From Pseudomonadota bacterium (lineage in GTDB: Bacteria > Pseudomonadota > Gammaproteobacteria > JAADHS01), in contig JAKACW010000024.1 in the NCBI GenBank assembly GCA_021821045.1, positions 1 through 64,000 of the forward strand: a stretch of DNA of 64,000 bases, given 5' to 3'. The notes beneath the pieces were generated by a model. That model was given only the letters and a program-made list of their open reading frames with translations. It made no database searches and was not told the origin of the DNA. Positions 60,068 to 64,000 of the stretch are shown piece by piece. Position 1 is the first letter of the stretch; every line of letters begins with the position of its first letter. The position numbers were made by a program, and so were the translations under genes.

Positions 60068-62398
60068 TTACTTGGTCAGGCTGGCGAACAAGGTGGGTAG
60101 CTTCTCCGGCAGTCGCTGCACGTGGTCGATGATGGTGTAGTTGTTGGTGCCGAAAATGCGCTTAACGTAGTTGTCGGCGTTGGGGTCCAACGTCAGGCAA
60201 TAGGTCATCACGCCTTTAGAGTAGAGTTCTTCAACGGCCTTTTTCGTATCGTGGCGCAGATGCTGCGGATCGCGCTCGTCGATGTCCGCCGGCTCGCCGT
60301 CCGTAACGATGAGCAGCAACTTGCGCCGCTCCGGCTGCTTGAGTAAATGTTGTGCCGCATGGCGCATCGCCGCGCCCATGCGTGTCGAAAGGCTACCCTG
60401 CATCCCGGCCAGGCGCGATTTCACCTCATCGTCGAACTTTTGCTTGAAGTCCTTGAAGCGAAAATACTGCACGTCGTGGCGGCCGTCGGACGCGAAGCCG
60501 TGCACCGCGAAAGGATCGCCGATGCCGTTGATTGCCGTCGCCACCAGCGTGGCTGCTTCCTTGGTCAGCTGCAGCACGGACTTGTCGCTGCCTTCGACCA
60601 GCTCGTTGGTTGACTCGGACAAATCCAGCAAGACCAGCACGGCGAGATCGCGATTCTTGATCACGTTGCGCATGGTGATGCGCGGGTTCGGCTGGTGGCC
60701 CATGCGAATGGAGATCATCGCGTCTACCGCGGCGTTGATGTCGATTTCATCGCCGTCCTCCATGTTGCGCACGCGCTGCACGCCTTCGGGTTGCAGCAGA
60801 TCGATGATCTGCTTGATGCGAAACGCGATCGGCTTGTACTCGTCGAGAATGCGATCGATGTCTTCCGGATCGCCTTTGGGTTGGCGCTTCTCGTAGAGCG
60901 TCACCCAATCCGGCCGATGCAGTTGAACCTGATAGTCCCACTCCTGATAGTGGAACGGATCCGACGCCGGTTCTTTGCCCCACATTTGGTTGTAGCTGAC
61001 GCCTTGGTCTTCGTACGGAAACAACTCGGTTTCGCAGATCCAGATTTCCTGCGCGTCGTCGCCGGCCAGTTCGCAATCGGTTTCATTGGCCATTTCAACG
61101 GCGCTGACGTACTTGCGTACCTGGCGTTGACTCGCCGGTAGGTATTCGGCGCCGGCTTCCCAGTTGATTTCGTTGAATTCCCAGACGAAGCGATTATCGT
61201 CCCGATAGGGGATGCGAATCGATTCCAGGATGCGTAGACTCGGCACGTCGCGTCGCGCGCTGAATATATTGAACAGCTCGATTCCCATGTGCCAGGAGAA
61301 GTCGCCGTCATGCTTGTTGTGTTCGATGTTGTCGTGGAACTTGCGCACCAGCGCGCTGACTTGTTGGTCCGGCGACGTGACGGTTGGGTCGAGCAGCATA
61401 TGGGCGATGTGCTCGAGGTCGACGACCGTTGAGTGTTCAATGGCGCACTCGTGCTGGATGTCGAGCAGCTTTTTCCACAGCTTGTACAAGCCGGGGAAGG
61501 CTTGGCAGGCGTTGTACTCGACCCGCGCATCTTCCAGCAGGCCGATAAAAAACATTTGCGCCGGGCTGAGCGCCTCGGCGGAAATCGCTTTGCGCGTGTA
61601 ACAGACGTGAGCCGCCATATGGGCCACCATGGCGCGATACAGTTCCAGTCCGGGCACGTCGACGATGGCATCGACCGCGTCGGGTAGATGAACGACGTTG
61701 TACTCGATATAGGGCTTGAATCCTTCGTGATCGGCGGCGGCGGGCCGTAAAAAGAAATCCCGTCCCCACAGCGCGCGCAAATAAAAATTCAGCTTGCGCT
61801 GCGTGTCGACGAACAACGTGCCGCGGCGTTCCTTCTGCAGCACAGACAAGGAGTCTTGGGTTTCAAGTGCGAAGTATTTCACCAGGTTGTTGAGGTCGCG
61901 GCGATACGCTTCGGCGCCAAAGTTCGCCCAGCGCTTCAGGCCGCTGAGCGTGAGTTTCGACAGCAACTCGTCAATGCGGACCAGCATCGGCCGCAGCCCG
62001 CGCGGGGCCTTGGCGGACAACTGGTGAATCAATTGCAGATAGCCGCGCAGCAGTTCGGGATCGCCCAAGCGCCGGGCGGCGGTCGGCAAACTGGAAAACA
62101 ATAAAGCGATGACTTCGCCGGAGGTCATGGAGGACAGCTTCAACGCCGCGTTGAGGCAGTCGCGGATGATGTCTTCGCCGCATTCCTTAACGACGGCCGG
62201 CATCTCCTGCAGGAAGCTTGCGACGAGGTTGCCGCCGCGGCCGAGATTGCACAGTCCTTTGGCGCCTTCGAGGTACTCGTGCAGCCCCGCCGGTGACATG
62301 ACCCGCGCGGCTTCCTGGAATGTGGCGTCGAAGGTTTTTTTCAGCTCCGGCGCCGTCGCCTCGAAGATTTCTCTGTAGCTGTCTCGATCGATCGTCAT
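60068..62398 (-). CDS. cbbO: RuBisCO activase-associated VWA protein CbbO
   Basis: C-terminal VWA MIDAS VLLDLSESTNE and TDGEPADIDERD; adjacent to cbbQ and cbbS. Confidence 0.94.
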   Translation of the reverse strand: MTIDRDSYREIFEATAPELKKTFDATFQEAARVMSPAGLHEYLEGAKGLCNLGRGGNLVASFLQEMPAVVKECGEDIIRDCLNAALKLSSMTSGEVIALLFSSLPTAARRLGDPELLRGYLQLIHQLSAKAPRGLRPMLVRIDELLSKLTLSGLKRWANFGAEAYRRDLNNLVKYFALETQDSLSVLQKERRGTLFVDTQRKLNFYLRALWGRDFFLRPAAADHEGFKPYIEYNVVHLPDAVDAIVDVPGLELYRAMVAHMAAHVCYTRKAISAEALSPAQMFFIGLLEDARVEYNACQAFPGLYKLWKKLLDIQHECAIEHSTVVDLEHIAHMLLDPTVTSPDQQVSALVRKFHDNIEHNKHDGDFSWHMGIELFNIFSARRDVPSLRILESIRIPYRDDNRFVWEFNEINWEAGAEYLPASQRQVRKYVSAVEMANETDCELAGDDAQEIWICETELFPYEDQGVSYNQMWGKEPASDPFHYQEWDYQVQLHRPDWVTLYEKRQPKGDPEDIDRILDEYKPIAFRIKQIIDLLQPEGVQRVRNMEDGDEIDINAAVDAMISIRMGHQPNPRITMRNVIKNRDLAVLVLLDLSESTNELVEGSDKSVLQLTKEAATLVATAINGIGDPFAVHGFASDGRHDVQYFRFKDFKQKFDDEVKSRLAGMQGSLSTRMGAAMRHAAQHLLKQPERRKLLLIVTDGEPADIDERDPQHLRHDTKKAVEELYSKGVMTYCLTLDPNADNYVKRIFGTNNYTIIDHVQRLPEKLPTLFASLTK

Positions 62399-62495
62399 AG
62401 TCGCCCGTTTTTAAGATTGATTGCGCGTTTCGTCGTGAACCCTTGCGCGGGCCATTTCGCGAGCATGCTCGCGAATCTTGCGAATCGCTTTCTCC

Positions 62496-63299
62496 TTAAC
62501 TGAAAAACGTCTGCACCGCTGCGTTTAGCGTATCGCGCATGTCGGGATCGTCGGTGAGCGGGGTGACCATGGTCATGGTGCAGGCGGCGACCGGGTCGAT
62601 GCCTTTGACGATCAACTGACCGGCATAGACCAGCAAACGGGTCGAAATGCCTTCATCGAGGCCATGCCCCTTGAGGTTGCGGGCGCGATGGGCGATCTGC
62701 ACGAGCTTGCCGGCAATGCTAGCGTCCACGCCGGTTTCTTTAGCGACGATCTCAGTTTCGAGTTCGGCTTCCGGGTAGGTGAAGTCCATGGCGCCAAAGC
62801 GCTGCTTGGTCGATTGTTTAAGGTCCTTCATCAGGCTTTGGTAGCCGGGATTGTAGGAGATGACCAACTGAAAATCGGGGTGGGCGGCGATCAGCTCGCC
62901 TTTCTTGTCCAACGGCAAGGTGCGGCGGTGATCCGTCAGCGGGTGAATGACGACCGTCGTGTCTTGGCGGGCTTCCACGACCTCATCGAGGTAGCAAATT
63001 GCGCCGATTCGCGCCGCCGTGGTGAGCGGACCGTCTTGCCATTTCGTGCCGTCCTTGTCGAGCAAGAAGCGGCCAACGAGATCGGACGCGGTCATGTCTT
63101 CGTTACAGGCGACGGTGATGAGCGGTTTGCCGAGGCGGTAGGCCATGTATTCGACAAAACGAGATTTGCCGCAACCGGTCGGACCTTTGAGCATCATCGG
63201 CATGCGTGCCGCGTAGGCCGCTTCGTACAGCTCGACTTCGGTGCCGACTGCTTTATAAAAGGGTTCCTTCTTAATCTTGTATTGTTCGATGTTCGCGCT
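62496..63299 (-). CDS. cbbQ: RuBisCO activase AAA+ protein CbbQ
   Basis: Walker [22 protein letters not shown]; MoxR/NorQ/CbbQ-type AAA+; adjacent to cbbS. Confidence 0.95.
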   Translation of the reverse strand, partial: SANIEQYKIKKEPFYKAVGTEVELYEAAYAARMPMMLKGPTGCGKSRFVEYMAYRLGKPLITVACNEDMTASDLVGRFLLDKDGTKWQDGPLTTAARIGAICYLDEVVEARQDTTVVIHPLTDHRRTLPLDKKGELIAAHPDFQLVISYNPGYQSLMKDLKQSTKQRFGAMDFTYPEAELETEIVAKETGVDASIAGKLVQIAHRARNLKGHGLDEGISTRLLVYAGQLIVKGIDPVAACTMTMVTPLTDDPDMRDTLNAAVQTFFS

Positions 63300-63350
63300 C
63301 ATGGTGTACACCTTCCTCGATCAATAGCTAGTCGTCGCATTCATCCAAAC

Positions 63351-63385
63351 AAAAACCCCTGGCCAGCTTGCACCGGCCAGGGGTT
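63351..63385 (-). terminator. Intercistronic hairpin/terminator between cbbS and cbbQ
   Basis: AACCCCTGGCC-N10-GGCCAGGGGTT perfect 11-bp stem; minus-strand reading ends in GGGGTTTTTGTTT. Confidence 0.8.
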
Positions 63386-63410
63386 CATTTTTGACATCCC
63401 TTGGCCAGGA

Positions 63411-63767
63411 TTAGACGGTCTTGCCGCGGTAGATAACCATGGCAGCGCCTTGAGACTGCTTGAAGTTGTCGTAGCCAACCAAGCGCACGTGGTTGTTGGG
63501 ATGCGCTTTGTGGCAGGCGGCAGCTTCAGCCAGGATTTTCTCGACGTCGGTTTCGCCGAACATCGGCAGCTTCCACATGTACCAGTAGTGGTCGAAGGCG
63601 TTTTCCGGCTCGGTGTGTTCGATAGCCGGGTTCCAGCCCTTGCTCACGATGTAGCTCACCTGCTTCTTGATCTGATCGGCGCTCATTGCCGGCAGGTAAG
63701 AGAAGGTCTCAAACTTGCGGCTGGCCGCATCGGTCAAGCTCGATTTGTAGTCTTGCATTTCACTCAT
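63411..63767 (-). CDS. cbbS: Ribulose-bisphosphate carboxylase small subunit (form I)
   Basis: [36 protein letters not shown]...[12 protein letters not shown]. Confidence 0.97.
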   Translation of the reverse strand: MSEMQDYKSSLTDAASRKFETFSYLPAMSADQIKKQVSYIVSKGWNPAIEHTEPENAFDHYWYMWKLPMFGETDVEKILAEAAACHKAHPNNHVRLVGYDNFKQSQGAAMVIYRGKTV

Positions 63768-63853
63768 TGTAAAAAGTCCTCTGCAATATGATCTTGTCAG
63801 TTAGAAGTCCGAATCAAGCGGCGAGGCGGAGACGTTCCGCCTCGCCCAAGACA

Positions 63854-64000
63854 TTACTTGTGAGCAACGTCCAGCTTGTCGACGGTGTCGAATTCGAACT
63901 TGATTTCCTTCCACGTTTCCATGGCGATCTTGAGCTCGGGGCTGCTCTTAGCCGCGTTGGTGAGGATGGCTTTGCCTTCTTTTTCGATCTGCACGCCTTG
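63854..64000 (-). CDS. cbbL: Ribulose-bisphosphate carboxylase large subunit, C-terminal fragment (runs off window)
   Basis: Manual reverse translation ...[48 protein letters not shown], typical form I C-terminus upstream of cbbS. Confidence 0.9.
   Translation of the reverse strand, partial: QGVQIEKEGKAILTNAAKSSPELKIAMETWKEIKFEFDTVDKLDVAHK

Overview
This 64 kb window looks like the chromosome of a high-GC gammaproteobacterium-like autotroph (taxonomy is inference). It is densely coding, with no rRNA, CRISPR array, prophage or transposase seen. From left to right it contains: the end of a chemotaxis operon (MCP C-terminus, cheR, cheD, cheB); birA, coaX and a SPOR protein; tRNA-Thr(TGT); a GGDEF-EAL protein; a large beta-propeller/HYR/PKD exoprotein; a partner-switching signalling operon (STAS, REC-PP2C-HATPase, PAS histidine kinase); TPR-SGNH, PsiE and CSLREA/Calx-beta proteins; a FapA-like protein; PilZ; an MscK-like channel; STAS; RNase D; a TIGR04283-type glycosyltransferase; Slp; a GGDEF protein; a degenerate M48-like membrane protein; hrpB; an ECF sigma/anti-sigma/outer-membrane trio; a hybrid kinase; a sigma-54 regulatory locus; a SLAM-like barrel plus FecR protein with a convergent CHASE2 adenylate cyclase; a DsrE-like protein; ftsH; an RRM protein; minEDC; a DUF2914-like protein; and a form I RuBisCO operon on the minus strand (cbbL C-terminus, cbbS, cbbQ, cbbO). 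The observations I rate highest are: a locus with two canonical sigma-54 promoters and a long enhancer-like dyad around an NtrC-family activator and a small FlgM-like ORF; a SLAM-like barrel translationally coupled to a FecR protein with a duplicated barrel-like C-terminus; a perfect 17-bp-arm palindrome inside the signal-peptide codons of a DsrE-like gene; a kinase ending in an Hpt-like domain with the phospho-His replaced by Asn; an M48-like protein that has lost both HExxH histidines; and a CRP-type palindrome plus SD-sequestering hairpin ahead of the exoprotein operon. All assignments come from reading the sequence and ORF translations. No database search or folding program was run.
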